Assembly (NCBI RefSeq): GCF_900113665.1
Contig: NZ_FOQD01000005.1
Coordinates: 186,001 to 250,000, forward strand
DNA length: 64,000 bases
Direction of reading: 5' to 3'
From: Planctomicrobium piriforme
GTDB lineage: Bacteria; Planctomycetota; Planctomycetia; Planctomycetales; Planctomycetaceae
Positions 1 through 9,180 of the stretch are shown piece after piece. The position numbers were made by a program, and so were the translations under genes. Positions within the stretch are counted from its first letter, which is position 1, and the number at the start of each line of letters is the position of its first letter. The notes under the pieces are model-generated. The model saw only the letters and a program-made list of their open reading frames with translations. It was not told the DNA's origin and ran no database searches.

Positions 1-2739
1 GCCGTCTTCTCCGCCGGCGACGATCAATTGTCCATCCGGCGAAGCAATCGACGCGTAGACGTAATCGCGGGCGCCGATGAAAGAGCGTTCGTTCTGACCG
101 GTGGCGGCCTGATGGATCTTCACATGGCAATCCCCGCTGGAGGAGACCAGCCGGTCGCCGCTGCCAATGAAGTCGAGCGATGTGATCTGCTTCGAGTAGT
201 TCTCGATCGTGCGGCGGAGCTCGCCTGACTCGACGTCCCAGACCTTGATGAGGCGATCCGCAGCCCCGCTGGCGAGCGTCTCTCCATCCGAACTTAGCGC
301 GACTCCCATCACATGGTCGGTATGGCCTTCGAACGATTTCACCTGCTTGCGCGAATCGATGTCGAACAGACGACAGAACTTGTCGGCCCCGCCGCTGACG
401 ATCTTGCGGCCATCGCGTGAAAACTGCAGATCGAGAACGGTATCGCTATGGGCATCGATGAATTCGACAGGCGGACCTTGCCCGACCAGGTTCCAGATGA
501 GCAGTTCGCCGGTGCGGGAGGGATCTCCGCCGCCCGTGGCGAGTGAGGCACCATCGGGACTGAAGGCCAGTGCGTTCACGCGATCGACGAAACGGGACTC
601 GTCGAGATTTTCCGGATCATCGACTGGCGGGCCGAGCGTAGTCTGCAGCTCCCAGCGGGGATTGAGATCCCACAAGGCGGCGCTCCCGTGGGCATCGATG
701 GTCAAGAGCGCCCCCCGGGCCGTTGAAAAAATGCCGACAGGCGTTGTGTCGGGAAAGGCCGGAAAATCGACCGCAGCCCCATTGGTCAGGCTCCAGGCTC
801 GAATCGGTTGATCGGCACTGGCGGCGAGGAACAGGCCGTCCCCCGTCAGCACCGTCAGCGAACGGACCACGCCGGCGTCATCCTCCCGCTGCTGCTGGAA
901 GGTCTGCAGGCGATGCTCGGCTTCGATCGAATTGCGTTCGGCATTTTCGGCGGCAGCTTTGCGGCGGTCGAGTTGTTCCTGCCCGGAGCGGGCCGCGAGT
1001 TCACAGAGCGCGGTCGCCCGACCAGCGGACTGAAAGGCGTCTCGGGCCGCGGTAAGCTGATCGGATTTCGCTTTGAGAGCCGTTTCCAGCGCGGCGAGCG
1101 CCGCCTTGAGTTCAGCATCTTCAGGACGGGCTGCAGCCGCTGCTTCGGCTAATGCCTTTTCTTGAGTAACTTTCTCCAACTCCAGTTCGAGGTCAGCCTG
1201 TTTGCGCTGGGCGGCTGACTTCTGGTCTTCGGAGATCTGTAACAACCGCTGACGTTCCTTGAGATCGGCCGTTGCGGCCTGCAGTCGAGTGGTGGCACGT
1301 TCGCGTTGACGGGTGGCGAGCTCGACATCGGTGGTGGCGCGGACGGCTTCACGTTGTCGCGGGGCAGACTCTTTCACATCGGCCAGCGTGGCGCCATGGG
1401 TATCGAGCAGGCGGATGTGACCATTCTCACCGGCGACAACGATCCGGCCGCCGTCGCGACGATCGCTGACCGCAGTGATCGGTGCATCGAAGGCGTGCGT
1501 CCAAAGGCTGGTCCCCTGATCGAGGTTCCAGCGCCGCAGCGTCTGGTCGGGGCCTGCGGACAGCAAGTCATGCTGCTCGTTCGTGAGGTAGAGTAATGTC
1601 GGCGGCTGCGAGTGACCGGTCAGTTCCCGCAGTGGTTTCACTTCTGCATTCATCGCCACGCCGGGCGCGGGCCAGGACCAGATGCGAATGACATTGTCCG
1701 CATGGGCAGTGATGATTTCTGGTCCCTGGGTTCGGACATTCAATGCGATGATCGGCGATGAGGTCGGTTGCTCGTGCAGCAGTTGTCCCGACTGCGTTTC
1801 CCAGATCCGGATCTGACCTGATTCCGATCCGGTGATCAGCCAGTTTCCGTGCGGGGAGAAGCCCAGCGACGTGATCGTACTGTTCGGCGATTGCAGCGTG
1901 GGGCCTGCCTGACCGGTGCTGAGATCCCACGTTGCGATCTCGTTCTGGTCGAGCAGGAAAGCGGCACGCTGACCCGTCGGATCGACCCGGAATGAACGCA
2001 CCGGCGCGGGGAGTTGCCGATGGGCGAGTTGCCGCGGCGGTTGGCGTTCCCACAACTTCACGCTGCGGTAGCTGCCTGTGGCAATGCGGCGGCCGTCGGG
2101 GCTGAACGCGAGAGCCTGAATGAAATCGCGATCGGCCGCATCGGTGTGGGGACTAAGGAGCGGATCAACCAGACGACCGACTTCGCGCTTCGACAGCAGA
2201 TCGTAGAGAATCACTCGATTCGCGCGACCAGCCGCCAGATAACGCTGGTCGGGCGACATCGCCACGCTGTAGATCTGATTTTGAGTCTCGGGAATCTCCC
2301 GCCAGTGCAATGACGGTGACGGCATGGCCGAGCCAGGGTGGGCACCGTCGTCAATCCAGCGCCGCAGCAGGGCGAGTTCATGAGCGGTCAATGCCGCCGC
2401 TTGAACCGTATTCGGCAGTGGGGGCATCACCGGTTCTTCCTGCCGGGCGGCAACGCGGAACAGCAGGCTCTCATCCGCCTTGCCGGGGACGATGGCCGGT
2501 CCGCTCGCGCCTCCTTGCAGCAGCTTCGCATGGCTGTCGAGCCACAGATCATTCTCATGCACGGGCCCGCCATGACAGGCCTGGCACTTCGCCTGCAAGA
2601 TGGGAGCAATATCTCGCTGAAACTCGACGGTCGTGGCCGGTTCGAGTGCCTGTGCCGACGCCGACAGCAGCCAGAGACCTGTCAGCACCAAAAACAGGGC
2701 GCGACAGTGCTTCCAGATCACGCGAGCTGAATGGCTCAT
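1..2739 (-). CDS. Exported c-type cytochrome (PSCyt1) with WD40 propellers, partial
   Basis: The frame is open from an ATG at 2739 to the window edge (913 codons, no stop), so the C-terminus is missing. Residues 1-31 look like a signal peptide. A planctomycete cytochrome C domain follows, with haem motif C52-Q-A-C55-H56 and a typical tail (VPGKADESLL, MPP, RRWIDDGA). WD40 repeats run from about residue 145 to 450 and again from about 620 to the edge. A coiled coil rich in Ala, Glu, Arg and Gln (about 455-615) separates the two sets. It is the last visible gene of a minus-strand operon with the PPC protein and the DUF1549/DUF1553 protein. Role inferred from the family: periplasmic or surface redox or scaffold protein; substrate unknown. 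Confidence 0.9.
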   Translation of the reverse strand, partial: MSHSARVIWKHCRALFLVLTGLWLLSASAQALEPATTVEFQRDIAPILQAKCQACHGGPVHENDLWLDSHAKLLQGGASGPAIVPGKADESLLFRVAARQEEPVMPPLPNTVQAAALTAHELALLRRWIDDGAHPGSAMPSPSLHWREIPETQNQIYSVAMSPDQRYLAAGRANRVILYDLLSKREVGRLVDPLLSPHTDAADRDFIQALAFSPDGRRIATGSYRSVKLWERQPPRQLAHRQLPAPVRSFRVDPTGQRAAFLLDQNEIATWDLSTGQAGPTLQSPNSTITSLGFSPHGNWLITGSESGQIRIWETQSGQLLHEQPTSSPIIALNVRTQGPEIITAHADNVIRIWSWPAPGVAMNAEVKPLRELTGHSQPPTLLYLTNEQHDLLSAGPDQTLRRWNLDQGTSLWTHAFDAPITAVSDRRDGGRIVVAGENGHIRLLDTHGATLADVKESAPRQREAVRATTDVELATRQRERATTRLQAATADLKERQRLLQISEDQKSAAQRKQADLELELEKVTQEKALAEAAAAARPEDAELKAALAALETALKAKSDQLTAARDAFQSAGRATALCELAARSGQEQLDRRKAAAENAERNSIEAEHRLQTFQQQREDDAGVVRSLTVLTGDGLFLAASADQPIRAWSLTNGAAVDFPAFPDTTPVGIFSTARGALLTIDAHGSAALWDLNPRWELQTTLGPPVDDPENLDESRFVDRVNALAFSPDGASLATGGGDPSRTGELLIWNLVGQGPPVEFIDAHSDTVLDLQFSRDGRKIVSGGADKFCRLFDIDSRKQVKSFEGHTDHVMGVALSSDGETLASGAADRLIKVWDVESGELRRTIENYSKQITSLDFIGSGDRLVSSSGDCHVKIHQAATGQNERSFIGARDYVYASIASPDGQLIVAGGEDG

Positions 2740-2848
2740 CCGGTTGTGCTTCTTCTTGTGGGGGAAAAACGTCATTCAGTCGTTCCAGATTTCAGTTCGT
2801 GTCGAGCCGGAGATAGAAAATTCGATTCGTGACCATTTCAGGTGATTT

Positions 2849-2885
2849 AAACTGACCACTGTAAACTGACGACTGAGAACTACTG
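2849..2885. repeat. Heptamer tandem tract (aactgac type)
   Basis: Imperfect 7-bp units (aactgac, cactgta, aactgac, gactgag) lie between the stop of the PPC-domain gene and the start of the WD40 cytochrome gene. The same style of tract recurs at many intergenic sites in this window. Confidence 0.75.
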
Positions 2886-2889
2886 GCAT

Positions 2890-5800
2890 CTACAAGCCGC
2901 TCTGGCCGGGGATGGTGACGCACAGCGGAACGTCCACGACGCACTTTCTTCCGCTCGAATGAGCAGCGGCTTTGATCATCAACTGATACGAATTGCCGGG
3001 GCGGAAACCATTGGCGGAAGTGAGACGCAGGACACCCGTCTGCTGCGTTGCCGTGAGTTGCAGGCTCTCGGATTGCAGGGCGTTGCTCTCGCCGGCGGTT
3101 TCGAGAACAGTCACCTCGACCGGTCCATCAAATTCGTTCTGACGCTGCACGTTCACTTTGATGCCGAGAGTTCCGTCGATACCGATTGTTCCCTGATTCA
3201 GCGGCTCCGCGGCCAGTTTGAGCGGGGCAGGCAGAATTTTGATCAACACCGTTGATGAGGGAATCGACGCCGTCACGGCCCGCGGTTCGGCGGCATGGGC
3301 AGCTTCGTTCGCTTTCATCTCCAGGTGTCGACGCACTCCTTCCAGATTGGACGCAGTGGTTGCCGCTGCCGCTTCGGCGGCCTCGGCGAGACTGCGTTCG
3401 CGCTCAGCGGCGGCTGCGTCGGATTGGGCGGCCATCAACGCTTGCTGGGCCGCTCTGGCCGCGAGTTCCGCCTGGGCCAGCGTCTGTTTCTGCGTGACCA
3501 GACTTTGCCGAGCCGATTCACTGGCTTGAAAGGCTTCGTTATGGCGTTTCATCGAAGCGGCATGCAGGGCGGCCACGGCATCAAATTCGACTTTGTCGGT
3601 CTTCTGCTTGAGCACTGCCGTCTCGCGTGCAGCGCTGGCCGTCGCCGCTTGAGTTTCTGCTAGCTGCAATGCCCGCTGCGCTGCGGCAAGCGGTGTTTCA
3701 ACAGTCGACTCCGTCCCGGGCAATTCTGTTTTGGGTTCAGAACTCTCAGCAGGGGCCTCAGGCGTTTGGAGAGAGGTGACCATGGCCCGGGCTTCAGAGA
3801 GAACGCGGGCCGCTTGACGATTGTCCGCGTCGGCTGTTGCAACTGTCTCTTCGTGCACACGCTGCCGGGCTTGAGCCTGGGCGAGTCGCTGGTTCTCGGC
3901 CGAAAGTTCCTGCTCGGCGACCGTCAGCACGTCGGCGCTTTCGCGCTGGGCGATGGTGAATTTATCGAGCAGCGTTCGGGCAGCGTCGGCCACCTGTTGT
4001 GTCGCCACGGCGGTCGCCTGCGCCTGCTGCACTTTCTTATTCGCGAGGCCCAACAGACGGATGGCTTCGCTTTTGGCTTTGGTTGCGTTCTGGGCCGTGT
4101 CGCGTGCGGCATTCGCTGATTGGGTCGCCGCAGCGAGAGCGGTCTTCTGGCGTTCGGCCGCTTGAGGATTGCGACGATAGCTCACTTCCGACTCGCTCTG
4201 AATCCAGACCGGGTAGGTTCCCGCTGGCACGGCATCACCCACGGTGAGTCGCAGCAGTTGTTGATCCGCGTCTTTGGCGATCGTGGTCGTGCTGCTATCG
4301 ACCGTGACTTGAGCCGGCAATTCCTGAAGATTGAGGCGAATGGCCTCGTGTGCGGCGTCGCTGCGTGCGGCGGTCACCGGGAATTCAACCGTGCTACCCT
4401 GGAAGACTTCAATGGTCGTCGCCGTTGTGGCGAGCTGGTAAGGGGCAGGCTCTGCCTGAAGACTCACTGGAAACTGCTGCGTCAGCCGACAAACGGCCGG
4501 GAAGACGCCGTGGAAACCCCAGACGACAGCCGCCGAACGGACCGGGTGGGCCAGCAGCGATTGATGGCCATCGCTGTCGGTCGATTTGCCTTCTGCTGTG
4601 AATGTGGCAGCCTGCCAGGTCGGGCTGGTTTCCTCGACAGCAGTCAGGATCAACGTTGCATAGCTGGCGCCGGAACGGATGAGAGCGCCATCACAGAGCA
4701 CGCCTGGCGGTAACGATTCCGGCACGATGCGAATTTCGCCGTCGTAGCCATCCTGTCGAAATGCATAGACAGTCACTGGGAAGCGGTCGTTGCAGCGGAG
4801 CGTCGCCGGCGTCACTTGACCTGAGGTCGGCGGACCCGGCACGGCGACGACACGGAAATCCGGTCGACTGGGCCGAACCGACAAGCGGTAGAGCAGGCTG
4901 GCATCGCCGCGAGTCTCCCAATACCGGTCACGCAGCGTGATCTGATAGAGCCCGGTTTCCGGAAGTTTGAACGTGAGCACCGGATCGCCAGTTCGTGTTT
5001 CGAAGACGTTCTGATTCAGACTGGCCGCATTGTCGTCCTGCACGCTGACGGCGATCATTTCATCTGACTGATCCGGACGTGTGACCACTCGTTCCAGTAC
5101 CAGCACCGGATCAACGGGTGATCCCATCCGTTCGGCAATGACTTCGACTGTGACAGACTGGCCTGCTTGCCCGGTGAAGCGAGACACATCCTGGTCGCCC
5201 GGTTTGGCAAACTGCCCGGCGATGGTGACCGGCAGGTCCGTGGTATGAGCCTGTTGGGCGGCATCATTCGGTTCGTGTTCGCGCAAAACCGGTTCGCTCG
5301 TCAACCCGATACGAATCGGATTTGTTGTTTGAGTTCCAGCCTGGAATCGATAGGAAAAGGCATCTGTCCCGAGTCCGGCCGGCGCGACGCGTTGTTCCAC
5401 CTGCAGGCTGTCGCACTCGTGCGGGGCAGTAATCTCGACATCGATCGCTTCGAGTTCGACGCCGCGGAGAATCTGTCCTGTTCGTCGACCATTGGGCAAG
5501 TTGTAGCCATAGAGCGTGAACGGCGATGTGGAGCCGGCGGTCGCGACGGGCGGATAGGCGAACTCGACGTACGGCGCCGTATGAGCTTCCAGCCGATAGG
5601 TCATCTCGTTCCCGCTGCGGTACGTGAGATCGTGCAGCTTCAGTAGATAGGGCCCTGCCGTGGGGACGTCGAACACCAGGACCGGATCGTCTCCTTTGAC
5701 GTTTCGCGACGTTGCCAGTCGTCGGCGACCGGTGGCATCGTAAACCGCCAGCACGGCGTTCATGCGCGAATCGATCCGCTCGGCCCAGCAGTCGAAAACG

Positions 5801-6327
5801 ATTCGCTGACCCGGTTGAGCGGAGAAGCGAAACCAGTCGACGTCGGTCGACGTCTTCATCGATCCGTTGACCACTTCGCCGATCGTCAGCGAAGCGGCGG
5901 TCTCAGGCGTGCGGTTGTTGGCTGCTTCGATCACCTCCGGCCGCGTGCCGACGACGAAGCGTCGCGGATTGCTGAAGCCCCACAGTCCCCCGCAGGCGAC
6001 TTCGTAGACGCCGGGAGGAACGTCTTTTTCAATCGTGACAAGAAACGAATTCGCGGCGGGGGTTTCGACTCCCTCGACCAGCACCATTTTGGGGGCTGCG
6101 GAAATGCCGGGGTGCGTGAACCGCAATTGCGTGATTTCTTCGAGGTCTTCCCCCGACGTGAGGTTCAACTCCACCACATCCCCGGCCTGCCCGCCGCTGG
6201 GGGAAATGGCATACAGCCGCGTCTGCGGAAGTTGTGCCTGCGCCTGTGCGTTCATCCAGCCGCAGGCGACGACGCTGATCCAGAGAATGTACAGCGATCG
6301 TGTGACGAACGTCTGTTTGATTGTCAC
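2890..6327 (-). CDS. Exported PPC-domain protein with long coiled coil
   Basis: About 1145 residues. I place the start at a GTG (6327) because AAGGA lies 7 bases upstream and the product then begins with a normal signal peptide (TM about residues 9-25, AQAQA cleavage region). A TTG at 6387 also opens the frame but adds a 20-residue charged leader. An IPT-like region covers about 35-130. Two pre-peptidase C-terminal (PPC) beta domains follow at about 140-250 and 360-490; the first has DVDWFRFSAQPGQ. A long Ala/Gln/Glu coiled coil spans about 720-1010, broken by a Pro/Glu/Ser linker, before a final beta-rich domain. The gene is 57 bp downstream of the DUF1549/DUF1553 gene. Probably an extracytoplasmic partner of the flanking cytochromes; function unknown. 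Confidence 0.88.
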   Translation of the reverse strand: MTIKQTFVTRSLYILWISVVACGWMNAQAQAQLPQTRLYAISPSGGQAGDVVELNLTSGEDLEEITQLRFTHPGISAAPKMVLVEGVETPAANSFLVTIEKDVPPGVYEVACGGLWGFSNPRRFVVGTRPEVIEAANNRTPETAASLTIGEVVNGSMKTSTDVDWFRFSAQPGQRIVFDCWAERIDSRMNAVLAVYDATGRRRLATSRNVKGDDPVLVFDVPTAGPYLLKLHDLTYRSGNEMTYRLEAHTAPYVEFAYPPVATAGSTSPFTLYGYNLPNGRRTGQILRGVELEAIDVEITAPHECDSLQVEQRVAPAGLGTDAFSYRFQAGTQTTNPIRIGLTSEPVLREHEPNDAAQQAHTTDLPVTIAGQFAKPGDQDVSRFTGQAGQSVTVEVIAERMGSPVDPVLVLERVVTRPDQSDEMIAVSVQDDNAASLNQNVFETRTGDPVLTFKLPETGLYQITLRDRYWETRGDASLLYRLSVRPSRPDFRVVAVPGPPTSGQVTPATLRCNDRFPVTVYAFRQDGYDGEIRIVPESLPPGVLCDGALIRSGASYATLILTAVEETSPTWQAATFTAEGKSTDSDGHQSLLAHPVRSAAVVWGFHGVFPAVCRLTQQFPVSLQAEPAPYQLATTATTIEVFQGSTVEFPVTAARSDAAHEAIRLNLQELPAQVTVDSSTTTIAKDADQQLLRLTVGDAVPAGTYPVWIQSESEVSYRRNPQAAERQKTALAAATQSANAARDTAQNATKAKSEAIRLLGLANKKVQQAQATAVATQQVADAARTLLDKFTIAQRESADVLTVAEQELSAENQRLAQAQARQRVHEETVATADADNRQAARVLSEARAMVTSLQTPEAPAESSEPKTELPGTESTVETPLAAAQRALQLAETQAATASAARETAVLKQKTDKVEFDAVAALHAASMKRHNEAFQASESARQSLVTQKQTLAQAELAARAAQQALMAAQSDAAAAERERSLAEAAEAAAATTASNLEGVRRHLEMKANEAAHAAEPRAVTASIPSSTVLIKILPAPLKLAAEPLNQGTIGIDGTLGIKVNVQRQNEFDGPVEVTVLETAGESNALQSESLQLTATQQTGVLRLTSANGFRPGNSYQLMIKAAAHSSGRKCVVDVPLCVTIPGQSGL

Positions 6328-6383
6328 GACACCGTCCTTGGTGAATGTGCCTTCGTCGTGTTTCGGCTTCAATGCCGCCGCGA

Positions 6384-8885
6384 TCAATGGTTAAACAAAA
6401 ACTCTTTGGTATTGATCAATGCCCACACAATGTCTTCGTAGGCCACGTTGAGGTTGTCTTTGTGCTTCTCGAGGTACGTCAGGCCGGTTTGCAGTTCCTG
6501 CTCGTCTGGCGCCCGGGCGAAGACCCAGTAATAAAGTTCTGTCAGTCGTTCGGCATGCGTACGGCCTGTTTCTTGTGCCAGTTGATGAGCCCGTCCAGTC
6601 GGGCTGCCGATCTTGCTCTGCACTTCCTGGCTATTCAGCAGATGCAGGCTCTGTGCGAGGTTTGCCGACTGGGAACGTTCACACTCGCACGCAGAGTCCG
6701 CTTGTGGCTGCCCGAAGACTTTCAGGAAGTACGGGCCAACCGAGACATCGGGCAACTGGAGGGCACGGCTGCCAGCCGGCATACCGGCGTATGACTGTGT
6801 TGTGCCGGTCACCTGATGAAACGCGTCGTACAGGCTCTCCGCCGGCAGGCGTTTGGGGTAGTACCGGGAAAAATTCTGCTTGTCGCGGGCGTTGAATTCG
6901 TTGGGGTCAGAACTGAGTTGATACGTTGAAGACTGGCAGATCAGCCGCACAAGCCCCTTGAGGTCATAGCCGGACTCGACGAACGACCGTGAGAGGCCGT
7001 CGAGCAGTTCCGGATTACAGGGGGGATTCGTCTCCCGCATGTCATCTTCCGGTTCGACGATCCCGCGATTGAAGAAATGTTTCCAGTAGCGGTTCACCAG
7101 GCAACGGGCGAAGAACGCGTTGTCCGGTTCGGCCAGCCACGAAGCGAGATAGAAGCGCGGATCGCGTTCGGCCGGAATGTTCAGCTCCGGTCCACCCAGT
7201 GCCACCGGCTTCAGGTTTTCACGTGTCCGAGGATGCGGCAGCTCGGCGATGCCATCGTTATGGTAGATCCGGCGGTCGCGGGAGTTTCGGGCGACCTCCG
7301 CGCCGAGTTCCTTGCGTCCGACCCGACTGAAGAAGGCGGCGAGGCCGTAGTAGTCGTCCTGACTCCAGCGTTCGTACGGATGATGGTGGCAACGGGCACA
7401 CTGAATACGGACACCGAGAAACAACTGCGCGGTGTCTTCCGCCTGTTGTTCGACTTCGGCGACTTCGCGATACCAGACGACCGGCGGATTCCACTGCGGG
7501 TCTCCGGATGCGGTGATAATTTCCTTGACGAACTGGTCGTACGGCTTGTTCTCGTACAGGCTGTCCCAGATCCACTGGTGGAACTCGTAGGTGCCGTCGC
7601 GGTCGAGATCCTGACGCCGCTTGTTTCGCAGGATCATGTTCCATTTGTTGGCGAAACAGTCGGCGTACTCCGGGCTGTCGAGCAGCGCGTCGATGAGCCG
7701 ATTGCGTTTCTCCGGATCGGCATTGGCAATGAAGTCACGCACCTGCGTCTCAGTGGGCAGACGGCCCGTGATGTCGACTGTCACGCGGCGGACAAATGTG
7801 GCGTCATCGCAGACCGGCGAAGGGGGAATTCCCAGCTTCTGCAGCTTCTTGAAGACAGTTTCGTCGACCACATTCCGGATCGGCGGAAGGTCAGTGACGG
7901 TCGCCTGCAATGGGATCGTGGCGCGGAAGGTCGACACCTGACCCTGATAACGGGCCATGACCGCCACTTCGCCGGAAAGCTCATGCGCGGTGACGAGTCC
8001 GGTGGCCGTGCTTTCGGCCAGTTCCAGATCGTTCGGCTCGAAGATCGTCATACGGGTGACATCTTCGCGTGTGCCGTCGCTGTACGTCGCATACACGGCA
8101 ATCTGCTGGCTCTCGTGCGGATGCAACAAGCCATCGGGAGGAATGCACTCGATGCGCGCGACGACCGGGGTCTCGTCATCGCTGCGCGGGCAGCCTTGTT
8201 CGATCCACCGCCGCAGCGTGCGGTACTCCTGGCTGTCCTTGTCCATCCGTTTCCCGCCGCCGTGGGCCACATCCCCCACAGGCTTGGTGAGTAACAGGCT
8301 TTTCTCGGGAGCAGCAGGAAAGATGCGCCGTCCGCGACCTTCCTTCACCAGGTACTCGTAATCGTCTTCGGGATAAAAACCGAGCAGGGAGAGCTTGAAG
8401 CCGTTCTGCCCGCTCGACTTGCCATGACAGCCGCCGCCGTTGCAGCCGAGCTTGGTGAACAGTGGGATAATCTGGTTCTGAAAATCAACCGGTCGGGTCG
8501 CGGCGAAATCTTCAACAGTGATCTCGACCGTCGCGGTTTGTTCCCCTGAACTCGCCGTGATGGTGACCTGACCATCGGCGAGAGGAGTGACCAGCCCGCT
8601 GTCATCAACATGCACGATGCCGATGGGAGCTGCGGAGTATTGGGCAGACCTGGTCAAATCCAGTGCATGGCTTGCCTGGTCGACGCCGGTGATCAGCAAT
8701 TGCAGCCGAGAATCGGGGCCGGCGATTTTCAGGCCTGACGAGACCGCGGGTCCAATCGACAATTTGGCAATCGCAGGCGCTTCACTCGCGAGAGCGCCAC
8801 AGATGAAATCGCCGGCGCAGAGCGCCCACAGCGAAATACAACACAACGCGCAATGCAGCTTCATGCCGCCGAAGATGTTTTTCAT
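6384..8885 (-). CDS. DUF1549/DUF1553 planctomycete cytochrome-like protein
   Basis: 833 residues from the ATG at 8885; an upstream start at 8936 would add 17 residues in front of the signal peptide. After the signal peptide comes an Ig-like Big_2 domain (about 30-130). A cytochrome-like segment follows with the C-x4-C-H form usual in this family (GCNGGGCHG) and downstream KSLLLTKP and RRWIEQGCP. DUF1549 contains a canonical CxxCH (QCARCHHHPYERW), and DUF1553 forms the C-terminal third (LARCLVNRYW-like motif, QSANLAQSLHLLNS). These proteins are common in Planctomycetes, often paired with WD40 or sulfatase genes. First gene of the operon continuing to the left window edge. Likely exported haem protein; biochemical role undefined. 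Confidence 0.93.
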   Translation of the reverse strand: MKNIFGGMKLHCALCCISLWALCAGDFICGALASEAPAIAKLSIGPAVSSGLKIAGPDSRLQLLITGVDQASHALDLTRSAQYSAAPIGIVHVDDSGLVTPLADGQVTITASSGEQTATVEITVEDFAATRPVDFQNQIIPLFTKLGCNGGGCHGKSSGQNGFKLSLLGFYPEDDYEYLVKEGRGRRIFPAAPEKSLLLTKPVGDVAHGGGKRMDKDSQEYRTLRRWIEQGCPRSDDETPVVARIECIPPDGLLHPHESQQIAVYATYSDGTREDVTRMTIFEPNDLELAESTATGLVTAHELSGEVAVMARYQGQVSTFRATIPLQATVTDLPPIRNVVDETVFKKLQKLGIPPSPVCDDATFVRRVTVDITGRLPTETQVRDFIANADPEKRNRLIDALLDSPEYADCFANKWNMILRNKRRQDLDRDGTYEFHQWIWDSLYENKPYDQFVKEIITASGDPQWNPPVVWYREVAEVEQQAEDTAQLFLGVRIQCARCHHHPYERWSQDDYYGLAAFFSRVGRKELGAEVARNSRDRRIYHNDGIAELPHPRTRENLKPVALGGPELNIPAERDPRFYLASWLAEPDNAFFARCLVNRYWKHFFNRGIVEPEDDMRETNPPCNPELLDGLSRSFVESGYDLKGLVRLICQSSTYQLSSDPNEFNARDKQNFSRYYPKRLPAESLYDAFHQVTGTTQSYAGMPAGSRALQLPDVSVGPYFLKVFGQPQADSACECERSQSANLAQSLHLLNSQEVQSKIGSPTGRAHQLAQETGRTHAERLTELYYWVFARAPDEQELQTGLTYLEKHKDNLNVAYEDIVWALINTKEFLFNH

Positions 8886-9180
8886 CCCTGAAACCCTACC
8901 CGTTCCCCTGACGAGTGACCGCGCATTCCCTGGCACGGGGCGTGACCGCCACAGAGAACGATACCACGGGGGCCGTTCCTGTCAAGAAGAATTGACTTGG
9001 ATTGGACTTAGGGCAAGTCGGCCCTTGGCAAACTGGCTGGACACAGGGGATTCTGTCAGAGTAATTCGGCCATCTGTCGGCCCTGAATTCACAGATGCGA
9101 CGCATCAGTTATTCTTGAGCTGCTTCAAAGTCACATCAAATGAGCATCGGGCCGCCGCTAGAAATTGAAGTGGATCTGTT

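Noticed and set aside
6328..6387. TTG start at 6387 for the PPC-domain protein
   Set aside because: Adds a charged leader before the signal peptide and has no ribosome-binding site; GTG 6327 has AAGGA at good spacing.
7077..8294. Plus-strand open frame of 405 codons
   Set aside because: Opposite the DUF1549/DUF1553 gene, which has haem motifs and conserved blocks in the other strand.
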